Positions 22,301 through 33,375 of a DNA stretch of 64,000 bases are shown piece by piece. The DNA is taken from NCBI GenBank assembly GCA_028538565.1, contig JAPQWN010000002.1, positions 62,257,699 through 62,321,698 on the forward strand, in the 5' to 3' direction. The DNA comes from Umbellularia californica (Eukaryota > Streptophyta > Magnoliopsida > Laurales > Lauraceae). Within the stretch, counting starts at the first letter, position 1; each line of letters starts with the position of its first letter. Below the pieces are notes generated by a model. It ran no database searches. It had not been told where the DNA came from and saw only the letters and a program-made list of their open reading frames with translations. The position numbers and the translations under genes are program-made.

Positions 22301-22749
22301 TTGTGCCACCCAAATTATCATTTTGCACCTGCTTACAAAGTTTCAGATATTTGTATCTAGATACACCCATTAGCAAAACTTATACCACAAAGACGTAGAA
22401 TATCATTCAAATCAAATATCCAACAAGTCAACATTCTATCATACAAGCTCACAACCCTTCAAAATATTCATCCTTCAACAATAAACACTTCAAAGTTAAT
22501 TGATAGTTCTAGCATAACTACAAAACATCTATACACGGTGTGTCATGTAATTACAAAAATAATTCAAAAAAAGTGTTCCAGTTAACTACAAAAAGTAACT
22601 GGTTAACTGGCATGTTGTCTTCAACTCCATATATGTGCATCTTGGTTACATGGCAAAAAGTATCTCCATCTTTAGTTACCTACCTGCATAAAATCACAAC
22701 AAAAAAATATAATTACTTAACATGTTATTAAGCAAGCAGGCTGTCTTAC
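22301..22749. other. CACTA-1 interior left of the captured exons
   Basis: A/T-rich sequence without a recognisable gene on either strand. It may include introns of the captured gene. Confidence 0.4.
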
Positions 22750-22965
22750 CATTACAATAAACTCATCCCAAGAATATATTGTCACACCATACTTTTTGGC
22801 CTCTTCTTTTTTTCATTTGTAACCTTCCCAAAGCTAACAATTGCTTTATTATAAAATATCAACTTCAGTATGCATCAACTAACACAGCACCAGTACCAAG
22901 AAAGAAAGAATAAAAAACCACTTACTTCTCAAAAATTTCGTTGTATTAGGAAATGTTTTCAACAC
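22750..22965 (-). pseudogene. Captured exons of a long-chain acyl-CoA synthetase (LACS)
   Basis: Two minus-strand exons with an intron between them. Exon 22965-22926 reads VLKTFPNTTKFLR; exon 22843-22750 reads TIVSFGKVTNE, then YGVTIYSWDEF. Together they match the stretch just before the AMP-binding TSGTTG motif in plant LACS proteins, which activate fatty acids with CoA and ATP. Splice sites are kept (GTAAG donors; acceptor AG at 22844-22845 and 22966-22967) and the codon phase fits across the junction. A homopolymer slip (seven A on the minus strand near 22811) breaks the frame. Retained introns show DNA-level capture. Neighbouring exons were not found. Confidence 0.8.
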
Positions 22966-25900
22966 CTAAAAGAAAGGAGACCTGCAAAAACTGAATAAAA
23001 AACCAATTAGTATACTCTAAGGTGATTCATATCCGGCCTCTGTCCACAAAATTAACACAGTAACTTGACATCAGTGTCATATTTATGGATCCATACATAG
23101 ATCAATTTTTTGAATCAGCAATAAGCATCTCACCATCATCAAGAGTAAAATTGACGTCCGTAACTTTCTCCAGTTTATTCATCTCACCATCCCAACCAAA
23201 CTTACCTAATAAATAAAACAGATATTTGAGAAAAACCAGCAAGGGTTCATTTCACTACCATTCATTTCCGCCCAAATTTCAAATGAAGTTGAAATGGGTC
23301 AGACCCAATTCAGCAAGGGTTCATTTCACTACCATTCATTTCACGTCCTCGTGCACCACCTGCACACACCCTGCATTTCTTACCCTGAATACACTCCATT
23401 TCTTACCCCTCCACCTTCAAGTCTACTGAACAGGCCAACCAATCCATTAACCAGAGGAAATCCCAGTTAATGTTTTTGCATTCATCTTCCATGGGATGTA
23501 CAAAAAGTTGAACTATATATAAACAAAAAAACCAAAAGAACGTGATTTATATGGAGTATTCATGAACGTGATGGCCCACTACATCAGCTACTTATATAAG
23601 TGAATCATATCCATCTCATAGAAAATAAAAGAACACAACAAACACCACAATCATATATACCAGATTCTATACAATGAAGTAAACTTATGCTCTTCTGACA
23701 CCTCCAAGTAAACCTAGCTTCTACAAATCAATTTAAGTACAAAAAAATAAAATAAAAAAAACAATGGATAAGTTGATAAATCTGCAATACACAAATGATA
23801 CATATATACATGTACCTGGAATGACTCCTATCCCTTGGCAGTGACTCAACTGCAACTACATAGTAGGCTGCAACATCAAACCATAACAACTTTCAATAAC
23901 CACATAAAATGGAAAACATCCCTAGTTTAATTGTGTTCATGTTCATTTATTTGCTTGAATTTTTTTTTTTTTTTTTTTGTTTATAATGTTGCCAGTGGGT
24001 GTCATGTTTGTTCATCACATACAGAATATCTTAGGATTCATTCTCTTTCCGCACAATCATGTCATGAAGCTTTGTTTTCCCATTTCCCCTCCCCTAGTTT
24101 CTCTCTTCCTTTTCTCTGTTTTCTTTCTTGCTTCTCTTTCTTTATTTCACTCTCTCTCTTTCTGTTGATTGAATGACTATTGTACATGAGAATTTCATTT
24201 CAATCTACTACCCCCACCTGCAGCAAACTCCACCATTAACAAGTTGTAACTTGTAGAAAATGACTGTAACTTCAGTTCAAATCCAACATTCTATCAGTTC
24301 ATTACAACTTTCAATAAAAGTCATATGAATAAATTGTTCAAATCACTAGATGATGGGTCTTTAATCTAGAGGATGGGGTTCCTCACAAAAGTGTACACTT
24401 GTTTAGCCTAAGGACTCTACACCTTATTTTGTGTCTATAAGCATTTTGCCCTCATGAAAACTAATGGAATGATTATTCAGGTCCTGATTGATAGTCAAAA
24501 TTAGTACCAAAAGAAAATGATGGAAAAGAATAGAATTAATAGTTGAAGATATAATTTAAAATGAGAAGAGAAATAGCAGCAAAATATGATGGTGAGAATA
24601 AGCTACCAGATGCAGAAGAAGAAGTTCTTAAAAAAATACAGAACAGGAAGAGGAGGATCACCAAAGACAATCCCAATAAATCAATAAAATTCACTCTAAG
24701 TTCATAACTACCTTATACACAAATTTATAGAAACACACATCGTAAAAAAAAGTCCTACCCAAATGGGCTTCTTTTCTTCTTAAAATACTTAATATTTCTT
24801 TTAAATTAAAAGTATTTTAAACCCAAATGGGCTCATACCTGTTATCATGTATCCTAAACCCATCATGAGTCAAGTAAGGTATGAGTAGGGCCATTAGTCA
24901 AGCAATGGTGTAACAGTTATAAATCTAATAAAAAATAGCTTCAATTTACTCCTTTTTTTTTCTCTAGGGTGATTTGGAAAGATTAAAACCTAAAAAGAGT
25001 GTGATGCATAGAAATGTACTTGTAATATTCTTAATACAGAGAAAGGGCACCAGAAGGATGACTTCAGACTTTGCTGACAAGAACGATGACGAGTAGTTTC
25101 ACATGGCCTATTTGTTATTTTTTCTATTTTAGCTCTCAAGAGAACTAAACATTACAAGTTACAAGTATAAAGTTCAATTGGAATAGGAACCTAGAATGGT
25201 TGCAATCAACCTGAATAATCTTTGGAGAGAAACAGAAAAATGCGATACATCAGAAGAAAAATCCTCAGCTGGCCAGCAAGGATCACAGGGATGTCACTGG
25301 AATTGATGTACATCAATTTCTTTGTGATGCCCGTATAGCAGCTATTGTGATTAATTCAAAGAGAACCAACATCATGAACTACTGATTTCCTTTGTATAAG
25401 AATTGTTTGGGCCCTGACAAAGCTATTGACTGGTGACCTCTTTGAGACCAAGGCAAGCACAGTATATTTTTGGTCTTGGGCAATATAAACACTGGATCTC
25501 TGTGTTCCACTAACTAGAATTGCATAATTATAATGTTGAATGGTGCATTAGCTCTTTGATTGGGATTTTATCATGCTCATATGTTATAACTGATCGGTGG
25601 CTATATTTGTGCTTTGTTGCCTGCAGAGAATAACCTATATATTTGTGGGATTTCTTTTGATGTTACTAAGCTGAGATTGCATTTAAGAGTGTAAAATTCA
25701 GATTGATGAACATGGGAAAGCACAATGCAATTATGTATAGCTTCAGGCTTGTCTAGCCAACCTGGAATAAATAAAATTATGGCCTGGGCTAAACGAATTG
25801 TTTCAAATAATTTCCATATACATCACAATTTATCCATCATGCTCTGTTTTTCAGGACCAAAAGATATCAAAGGATTCTATCTGCTAATCATCTCCTTGAG

Positions 25901-27600
25901 AGAATATCACTTTGTTAGAATAATGGCCCCTTTCTCATGGCATTACCATTTGAAACTAATTTGGTTAGTTGATAGATCTTTATTTTTTCACTACTATTAA
26001 CCTAATGAAGCCTGGATATCAACTACTAGCTAATATCTTTAAGCTGTTCATAGATTCATGAAGAATCTGTAGCATAGAAGAATTGGGATCTTCATTGATA
26101 CTGGGGGAAGTACATTTCATATAATCATGATAATCTTTGAGATGATGAGATTGAATTTTTTTTATGACAACTAGGAATCCATGGGATTTTGAAAAATGTA
26201 ATATATATATATATATCAATTGTTAAATATGACTCGTTTTCTTTTTGTGGATACAGACCTATGGATGTACCAAGTCTAAGGCTGTTCTCATAGTGTCCTG
26301 TCTTATAACTTATATGTTCTCATAGTGTGAAGTCTATGTTCCTTGATGTAACTGGGTATCATCACTCACATATGTTTCTCATCTTCACATTTTTAAGGTC
26401 ACCAAGCTTCTAAATTTTTAACCTATAAATTAAAAAAAAATTTGTCTCGATACCAAATGACCCACTGACCATATTTCTTAAACACCTTATTTCCAACACC
26501 AATACCAACACAAGGGAGAAAAACCACCAATTGCTGGAGAGAAAAAAACAAGTGGAACCTCCTGCAAAGATTTCTCCTATTGTAGAAAAGAAAATAGTAA
26601 ACAAAATCTAAACCCATTTGCCCAAACCCTTCCCCAAGCTAAATTGAAACTGAAATAAAACCCCAAAAGAAAACGCATATATGAGGGACAGAAGATGTAC
26701 CAGTTTTACTCCTTCTATGCTGGAATAAAAAATGAAGCTCATGGATCCGAGATCAGATCTGAAGTTCGCCGAAACCAAACCATGAAAGAGCCGATCTAAA
26801 TAGAATCACACAAAGAAAAACAGATCTTGAAAGCGAAGAAAAACAGAAGTTTCAATAGAGAAAGATTCCAGAAATTTTATGGATTTCGAACCAGAAGAAT
26901 GTCTTCTTTCCCCAGTATATGTATGAGATCATTTCTTAATTGCTCTAGCTGATTTTTAAGTCGCAACCATCAGCCTCCCATATATCCCAAACGTGTTGAG
27001 ATCTGTGTGCAGAGATCTCCTGTGATCGTCTTCTTCTCCGACCTGTGTGTAGAGATTTCACTCCTTGACAGTCTCCGATTTCAGCTCCTGATCAGAGAAA
27101 TACATAACCAAACCCGTTCTTCTTCTCCCATCTCTTTGTTCCTCTCTCCTCGTTGCAGGGCAGCGCAGTGGTGGCGACCGGAGTCCGGATCTATGTTCTG
27201 TGGCAGATCCTGGGATGTGAGATGGGTCGGAGATGGAGACATAGGCGTGGAGAGGGTGAGACGTGAGAGAGGAATGGTGATGGAGAGGTCTGTGCAGGGA
27301 GGAAGAAGATGGAGATGGAGATGGAGATGGGGGGCTGCTGGGCAGGTCTATGCAGGTGATGAGAGGGATCGTGAGACGGAGATGATGAGAAGGAGAGGGG
27401 GATGAGGTCGCCTGGGAGATGGAGGAGAGGGGGGGTTTTGCGCCTGGGAGAGGAGATGGCTTGCGTGGGAGTGGGAGAGGGAGATTAGGGATGGAGGCGA
27501 GATGGGCGGGCGAGAGAGGGATGGGTGAGAGAGATGAGGGATGGAGGTGAGATGGGGAGTCACAGAGGGAAAATAGATGGGCAGAGAAATGGTTTGGGTA
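22966..27600. other. CACTA-1 interior, no identified gene
   Basis: A/T-rich interior. It includes a minus-strand exon-like stretch at 23105-23215 (KFGWDGEMNKLEK, ending DSKN and a stop) that I cannot assign, and a 29-bp direct repeat CAAGGGTTCATTTCACTACC at about 23242 and 23312. A segment near 23490-23540 (CCATGGGATGTACAAAAA) also occurs in CACTA-2 at 62770-62925. A plus-strand open stretch at 25262-25390 is unassigned. A GGAGAT microsatellite lies near 27305-27330. Confidence 0.5.
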
Positions 27601-27604
27601 TTAG

Positions 27605-27973
27605 TACTAACAATACCGGCGCAAATAGTCCGCCGGCATAAATAGTTTTGAAAATATAGTGACTTAAAACATTGCCCAACGCAATTTGTTCGCCGAAAAA
27701 TCAGGCGTGATCCTTTGGCGGGGATGGAAGGTGAAATTTTCCTTGACATTTGCCGGCGAAAAAAACAAAACGCCGAGAAAACCTTGACCTTTGTCGGCGA
27801 AAAAGGCAAATCGCCGGGAAAACCTTGACCTTTGTCGGCAAAAATATGTTGCCGGGAAAACCCTACCTTTTCCCGGCGAAAGAAGCTTTTTCGCCGGTAA
27901 AAGTTATACTTTCCCTGGCGTTTTATGATTGTGTCAGGAAAAAACGCCGGTAAAAGTGCAAATTGTTGTAGTG
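27605..27973. mobile_element. Nested CACTA-type end/MITE a (CCGGCG subterminal repeats)
   Basis: Contains many CCGGCGAA or TTCGCCGG motifs and ends TTGTTGTAGTG, a CACTA right terminus. The left side TACTAACAATACCGGCG is a plausible degenerate inverse match. No clear 3-bp target duplication, so it may be a truncated end. Confidence 0.6.
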
Positions 27974-28255
27974 AATAAATATTTAAAATCTGGCAAATTG
28001 TCATTTGCCGGCGACATAGGTATTTCGCCGGTAAAAAATATACCCTTTGCCGGCAACACAAATATTTCGCCGGTAAAACATAACCTTTGCCGGCGAAAAA
28101 ATAAGTTCGCCGGCCAAAGCTGAACCTTTACCGGTGAAATAATGTCGCCGATAAAAGTATAACCTTTCCCGGCGAATTAAGCTTTTACGCTGGCAAAAGT
28201 TAACTTTTCCCGGCGTTTATTTATTTCGCCGGTAAAAATGCAAATTCTTGTAGTG
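27974..28255. mobile_element. Nested CACTA-type right end b (CCGGCG family)
   Basis: Carries the same TTTGCCGGCGA or TTCGCCGGTAAAA motifs and ends AATTCTTGTAGTG. The reverse complement begins CACTACAAGAATTTGC. No partner left end recognised. Confidence 0.65.
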
Positions 28256-28624
28256 CGCCAACAAAAATGGAGAGGGAACACTTCAGTCCTCGCGCTTTTC
28301 TATCAATAGCGCCCACGATTTAGTGGCATTTTATGTTCTGTCTTCTGTTTTAGCGCGAGAACTAAAATAACTCCCGCTTCTGTTTTCATTTTTATTTTGT
28401 ATTGTGATTTTTTCTCTTTTTATTTTGATACCATTGTAACGCATTACTAATCGTCACAAAATATCCAAGAAATGTTACAAAATAATTCAAGTATTTGCAA
28501 AGATACTTAGTGACAGTTATGAATATTGCTAATGGATAATATATGTGACAAATTACCTAACGGCCAGATATGCGTTACTAATAAGAAATCTCAAATGTTG
28601 CAAAATCACCCAAATGGTGTAGTG
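28256..28624. mobile_element. Nested CACTA-type right end c (GTTAC motif family)
   Basis: Repeated GTTAC, TGTTACAAAAT and CGTTACTAAT motifs lead to CAAATGGTGTAGTG. This looks like a right terminus of a further family. No left end or duplication found. Confidence 0.5.
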
Positions 28625-28999
28625 GAAAGCAGAGTGGATCGGGAAAGAGGCAGGGGAATGCGCCGATGTGTAAGGGCTAGGGCTAGAAAGAGGGGTGGAG
28701 TTAGGTGATGTGGTTGGGTGAGTTAGGGGAGAGGGCTGAGAAGAGACGTTGAAGAAGGGAGTGTTGCAGGTGGTAGAAGCAAGAGCCTTTGAGGGGAGCG
28801 GCGGCCAATCCAGTGCTGAGCTTCTCTCCGGAAGAAAAGTGGGTTGGGGGACAAGATGGGTTCCTGTTGGAGGGAGAGGCTGGGAAATAGAGGTTGGGGC
28901 TGGACTACCATTTAGAAATTGATGAGGGACCGGAATAGCAGAGGATCGATTATCTGATTTGGGGGGGGGGGGGGGGGAGTGTGTGATGGCGAAGGGGGG

Positions 29000-29070
29000 G
29001 CATCTCTCAGTTTAGAAAAGTGGAACTGATGGAGGGTATTTTGGTAGAAAAGTGGAACTGATGGAGGGTA
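29000..29070 (+). repeat. 31-bp direct repeat
   Basis: AGTGGAACTGATGGAGGGTA followed by TTTTGGTAGA occurs twice in tandem. A run of 16 G lies just upstream near 28962. Confidence 0.8.
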
Positions 29071-29080
29071 TTTTGGTAGA

Positions 29081-29406
29081 CCATATTATATCGGTTTTAC
29101 TAATAACCGATATTAATAAATTTTTAAAACCGATATAAGTCGTTGTTTTTTAATAGTGTATATAATATCGGTTTCATAATAACCGATATAAAATATAGCA
29201 ATTAATATCACATATTTGTTAACTGATATTATATATATCGATTATTATATCGGTTACTATGTAACCGATATAAAAAATAATTGACCGATATAAAAAATTA
29301 TTAACCGATATAAAAAACCATGACTGGAGATATTATATCGGTTATATGAAAAACCGATATAGGGCAGTTTTTGTAACCGATATAAAAGCCCTTTTTCCTA
29401 GTAGTG
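29081..29406. mobile_element. Nested CACTA-type right end d (TATCGGTT family)
   Basis: Dense ATATCGGTT or AACCGATATA motifs in both orientations, ending AAAAGCCCTTTTTCCTAGTAGTG. This is the mirror of the left end of CACTA-2 at 55117 (CACTACTAAAAAAAAGGGCTT) and belongs to the same family. Confidence 0.8.
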
Positions 29407-29559
29407 GGCGATGTTGAGAGGGATCCCGAGTGAGAGGTGAGAACGATAGAGAGGGTGGTCTAGGGCATTTACAGTAAAGCCAGAGAGGGCTATTAGAACG
29501 AGAGGGGGATAAGCAAAAAAATTGGGAGGGACCCATTTTGGCTAATTGAAAAATGACTC

Positions 29560-29862
29560 TTCATGTGGGTTTAGATCTTTCAGTGACAACTTTCTACTTG
29601 TCACCCAAAATTTGTCTTTCGGTGACAAAATATTTTGTCACCGAATCTCCTCTTTATTTGGTGACAAAAATTTTTGTCACCGAATCTCCTCTTTATTTGG
29701 TGACAAAATTTTTTGTCACCGAATCTGCTCTTTATTTGGCACCTTGATTAAAGCTTTTCCGTGACAAGCAAAAAATTTTTTTGTCACCGTTGTGTGCATT
29801 CCGTGTCAACGTTGATTTTTTGTCACCAAAGGGTGTCATTAATGGTGTTTTTTGTTGTAGTG
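29560..29862 (+). repeat. Right subterminal repeats of CACTA-1
   Basis: TTTTGTCACCGAATCTCCTC plus TTTATTTGGTGACAAAA repeats about three times between 29620 and 29740, then GTGACA/TGTCAC motifs continue to the terminus. Each unit can fold through TTGTCACC and GGTGACAA. Confidence 0.9.
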
Positions 29863-30342
29863 AGAACTTGAAACGATTAAAATATGGTCTTGCGGACCCC
29901 GGATGAAATCGACGAAGAAGAACAAAACGATCGTCGAAAAATCTAGTTTTCAAAAAGTATATTTTCCCCAATTTCTGGAATTTTCGAAATTTATGAACGG
30001 ATTTAGTGAAAATTGTCATTTTTGCCCCTTTTTCTCGAAAAACGCGATTTCTGAGTATTAAATCAAGATGGTCAAAACATGAAAGTTGTTAAAAACAATA
30101 AAATGAGTCAAAAGGAATAAAAATCAGAATTTTTAGAAACCAAGAATAAATTCTCACAAAAACACAATTTACAAGGGTTGGGTCAAAACAAAGTCAACAG
30201 TCTTTTAAAACTCTCCAAAGTTATGAAAGATCTATTCAAACTCAAAAACAAAGTCAAATCAACTCTAATCTTGTTTAAAAAGCTAAATCATGATTAAAAC
30301 AATGCTAAACCTGAAAATTGAGGGTCGGGGTCTTACATGGCT

Positions 30343-31220
30343 TGATCCCATGTTCCTTCAATGTATCCTCTTCTTTTCCTTTTGCGAGGATATCATTAAC
30401 GTCTTTTTTGGTAAGGGCGCGTGACTCATTATTTTCTGCATTGCCCTCGTCATCTTGATGATTTGGAGGGGTTTCATTGTTAGGTGGACGCTGTAAAGTG
30501 AGAAGGAGGTTTTCCATCAGAGCATCAATTCTCTGTTGTCCTTGCTCCAACTGCTGGATGCGTGCGGTTACATCATCATCGGTGGAGGCTGCTCAGAACT
30601 TGTAGCAAGGACGTTCATCCCTTGGGATTCGAACGAAGAAATCGTCCTGGTGACTGAGCTGGGGCTCATTCTTTTAGTTGAAGAGTCCGATGAGTGATTA
30701 CTCCGGTGTCCTTGACTTGAAGGAGTGGAGGATTCTTCCAGATGTGTTCGTGGCCGGGAGACGCTGCGAGTCACCGGACATCTGACACTGATTTTGGTTG
30801 CTGACTTCTGGCGTTTTCTGGTTTTGCCAACCATATGGACAGTAACGACTTGGTTGAGTCTTTCTTTTTCGACCCATTGTTTAGAGACATGGAGGGTAGG
30901 ATGCTGGGTTCTTTGCTTCTCAAGTCTCTTTTGTCGATATGTCGCGGGGCGACTCATACGACGAGCTATTTGAGCTTCAGTCAGCTCTGGTTGGGCTCTG
31001 GCAATGAAGGATGTAGTCCCTCGTGTACAGCAGCCGAGCTTGTCCTCTTTGAAGCTGGGCATGGACAGGATTCGGACGCGGTGCTTAGCCTGTCGCAGTG
31101 AGGCTTTGAATTTTGCGAGTTAGGCCCTTGTTGAGATGAAGGGTTAACTCGCAGGAGTGCAGGCTTCAGCCGGTTTTTGCGGAGGCCTAACGATGCAGGA
31201 TTTGATTTTGGGCTTGTAGG
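30343..31220 (-). pseudogene. Gag N-terminal part of copy A
   Basis: The minus strand reads MPSFKEDKLGCCTRGTTSF, EAQIARRMSRPATYRQKR and VHMVGKTRKRQKSATK, then a frameshift near 30570, then EQGQQRIDALMENLLLTLQR and RALTKKDVNDILAKGKEED up to the solo LTR 2 insertion. It is homologous to copy B at 44290-44720 and 47945-48290. The B gag starts further upstream (43671), whereas here similarity ends near 31220 and is replaced by the GAGCTC repeat block. The A gag has therefore lost its N-terminus. Confidence 0.8.
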
Positions 31221-31439
31221 AGCAAGCCTAAAGATGAGCTCAACACTACTGCAAGCTCATAGTCAATATAAAAATTCAAAAAGGAGGTTCGAACTCAAAC
31301 ATTGCTGTGAGAACGAGCCAATCTCATCAAATTTCCGCAAAATTTGGAAAAGAGCTCAACATTGCTGCGAGCTCCAAAATCCAAAACTTACAAAGCTCCT
31401 CAAAATCCAGCAAGACCAAGAAAGAGCTCAACATCGCTA
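31221..31439 (-). repeat. GAGCTC hairpin-unit block upstream of copy A gag (part 1)
   Basis: Units reading GAGCTCAACATTGCTGCGAG plus CTC (plus strand) near 31232, 31300, 31355 and 31424. The block continues at 42977 after solo LTR 3 and matches 2481-2890 in inverse orientation. Confidence 0.85.
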
Positions 31440-32229
31440 TGTCGCGACCCCGGACTGGGTTTGGGGACCAATCCGGGATCGGGACTGTTTGTGAAATAAG
31501 TGACATAAAAAGATCATAGGTATGTTTGAAGCCAAAATGTACACGGGTTAATTAAGAACACACATCACCCATGCACGTGATTTCCCACAGGTGCCCGCAG
31601 TGAGGATATCTCAACAACATCATGAATACTTTGTTAAATTGCGGAAGCGTGTAGCAAATCAAGCATGTAATTCATTTCCATGATAATAAGACTGATTACA
31701 TATGTATAACAAGTATCAGAATGAGCAATGTTCTATAGCATAACCCAAAAGTACTGTTAAAGTTGAACATATATCATTTAATTCCAATTCCCAAAAATAG
31801 AGGCCAACAAAGGCCAATATAGACAAAACAATATCCACCAAAATATCAATTAGTGACACCCCCAAAATGTTTCGAATCTCGGCAACTGGATGTTTAAATA
31901 ACATCGTCGCACGCCACTCAACTAGCTGTTGCGGTTCTCCTACCACCTCCTCTGGCTCCTCCTCGGGATAACTGACAACGGGACCTAAGTACCAAAGCAA
32001 AGGATCAGACACGACGGTCTGGCAGGTGGGTGAAAAGATATAAACGTCTGATAATAAAAACCATTACCTTGGAAAACATATAAACCTGTTAAAACAATGA
32101 CTTTCAAGAAGTAAATGAATCATTTAACTGAAAACACATATGCAGTAATAAAACATGTAAGGTAACCAAGGAAATCGGGAAACAAGCATGATGGCATCCA
32201 CAAGAAGCTAAATCCTCTATCACCGAAGT

Positions 32230-32520
32230 GACAAGAGTATCGGGTGTTGACCTCATTCCCCGAAGTGAGGAGGTGCAACCAATTTATATATACATATACA
32301 ATAATACGGGACGGGACCACGGTAGCAAACCGGGTGTCGGGAATCACGGTAGCGAACCGGATATCGGGAACCACGGGAGCGAGCCGGGTGTCGGGACGGG
32401 ACCACAGTTAATAAACCAGATATCGGGAACCACGGAAGCGAGCCAGGTGTCGGGACGGGACCACAGTTAATAAACCGGGTATCGGGATCCAAACTGCAAC
32501 TGGCGGGACGGGAGGGGATC
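32230..32520. repeat. Minisatellite in solo LTR 3
   Basis: Diverged units around CGGGTGTCGGGACGGGACCA and GTATCGGGAACCACGG repeat about five times. Solo LTR 4 has a shorter counterpart (CCCGGTTTATTAACCGTGGT) near 46968-47045, so the array expanded in this copy. Confidence 0.8.
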
Positions 32521-33084
32521 TCCAAGTCGGTAGATCAGACCGACAAGGTCATCCAAGCTTAGTGGTGCCGAGTCATAGGTCAAATGCAAGAAATCAGGCA
32601 TGTATATATACCACTTACGATGAAATCGTATAAACGGGTGAAACAGGGTGCTCAAGGCACAAATATCATTTCAATATCAGGTCATGCACATCGGGACTAG
32701 CACAATGCTACAAATACAGTTTAGTGTTTTCGGGATTGATAATTCATAACTCATAAAATTTCGGGGATAGAAAGTGTACAATAGACTTTCAAAATATTGG
32801 GACAAGTGTCGGGGTTTAAAACATTTTCAAGGTGAATAGGGATCCCATATGTCCATTTAATAAACACTTGGTACTCCTTAAATTTGGGGACATTCCGAGT
32901 TCCTTATGCCCTTGGAAGTTTCCAGAACTTCAATGAATACTCGTGATGTGGTCTTTTCCTCTAATGGATTTCAAACAATGGTTATAAGTCTTCTCATCAC
33001 AATTGGAATGCTAACCAACCTCTCTTAATCATATAAATGCTTTATTCCAGCTCCAACGTGTCCCCAGTGAAACAGCACCCATCG

Positions 33085-33375
33085 CTCGAGCGAATTTTAC
33101 AGTTCGCTCAAGCGGAGGAGTCTTTGGAATAGTTTCTGGGAGGGTTCGCTCGATCGGACCAGGGGTGGCTCGAGCTGACCTGCCCCAGTTTAGGCTGGCT
33201 CGAGCGGACCTGCCAGTTTGCTCGAGCTAGCAACTCTCTAGATGGAATGCTAGGAATGTTCGCTCGAGCGGACCCAGGTTCGCTCGAGTGAACTGTTCTC
33301 TAGAATGGAACGAACTCCTTTCTGGGCAGTTCACTCGAGTGAAGTGTCAAGTTCGCTCGAGCGAACTGTCCAGAA
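33085..33375 (-). repeat. Palindrome island (TTCGCTCGAGCGAA words) in solo LTR 3
   Basis: At least eight words of the GTTCGCTCGAGCGAAC type, with CTCTAGAATGGAA-like spacers. It replaces the GTCGGTTGACCGAC-type words of solo LTRs 1 and 2 at a comparable position. Confidence 0.9.

Larger units (their letters stand above)
21907..29862 (+). mobile_element. CACTA-1: non-autonomous CACTA (En/Spm) transposon, 7956 bp
   Basis: The left end CACTACAAGAAAAAACATG mirrors the right end GTGTTTTTTGTTGTAGTG. The 3-bp target duplication AGA (21904-21906 and 29863-29865) is diagnostic of CACTA elements. Both ends carry subterminal TGTCAC/GTGACA repeats. I saw no TNP2-like transposase, so it should need a helper. 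The interior holds acyl-CoA synthetase exons on the minus strand and, from 27600 rightward, four further CACTA-type right ends. Confidence 0.95.
19216..30337 (-). mobile_element. Solo LTR 2 (same family, minus strand), split by CACTA-1
   Basis: On the minus strand it starts TGTAAGACCCCGACCC (30337) and ends GGGGGCGTGACA (19216). The exact 5-bp duplication TGGCT lies at 19211-19215 and 30338-30342. Removing the CACTA (21907-29862) and its 3-bp duplication leaves about 3.16 kb. It inserted into the gag of copy A between EHGIKP and its continuation at 19210. Confidence 0.95.
900..31439 (-). mobile_element. Tat-lineage Ty3/Gypsy retrotransposon copy A (decayed, interrupted by two solo LTRs)
   Basis: Read on the minus strand from 31220 down, the order is gag, protease, RT, RNase H, a second RNase H, integrase (ending 8621), two repeat arrays (8260-7110), then an oppositely oriented PMD gene (3031-6896, plus strand). 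A second RNase H and an extra ORF between pol and the 3' LTR are known traits of the Tat lineage. Copy B (43186-55116) repeats this order in inverse orientation, so the arrangement is inherited rather than accidental. The element lacks the gag N-terminus, which B keeps at 43671-44168. Its left limit near 900 is where Tekay gag homology ends; I could not define LTR boundaries there. Solo LTRs 15692-18647 and 19216-30337 split its gag. Confidence 0.8.

Noticed and set aside
27348..28061. 237-codon minus-strand open frame
   Set aside because: It crosses the CCGGCG repeat ends and a GGAGAT microsatellite; the composition follows the repeats and there is no domain.
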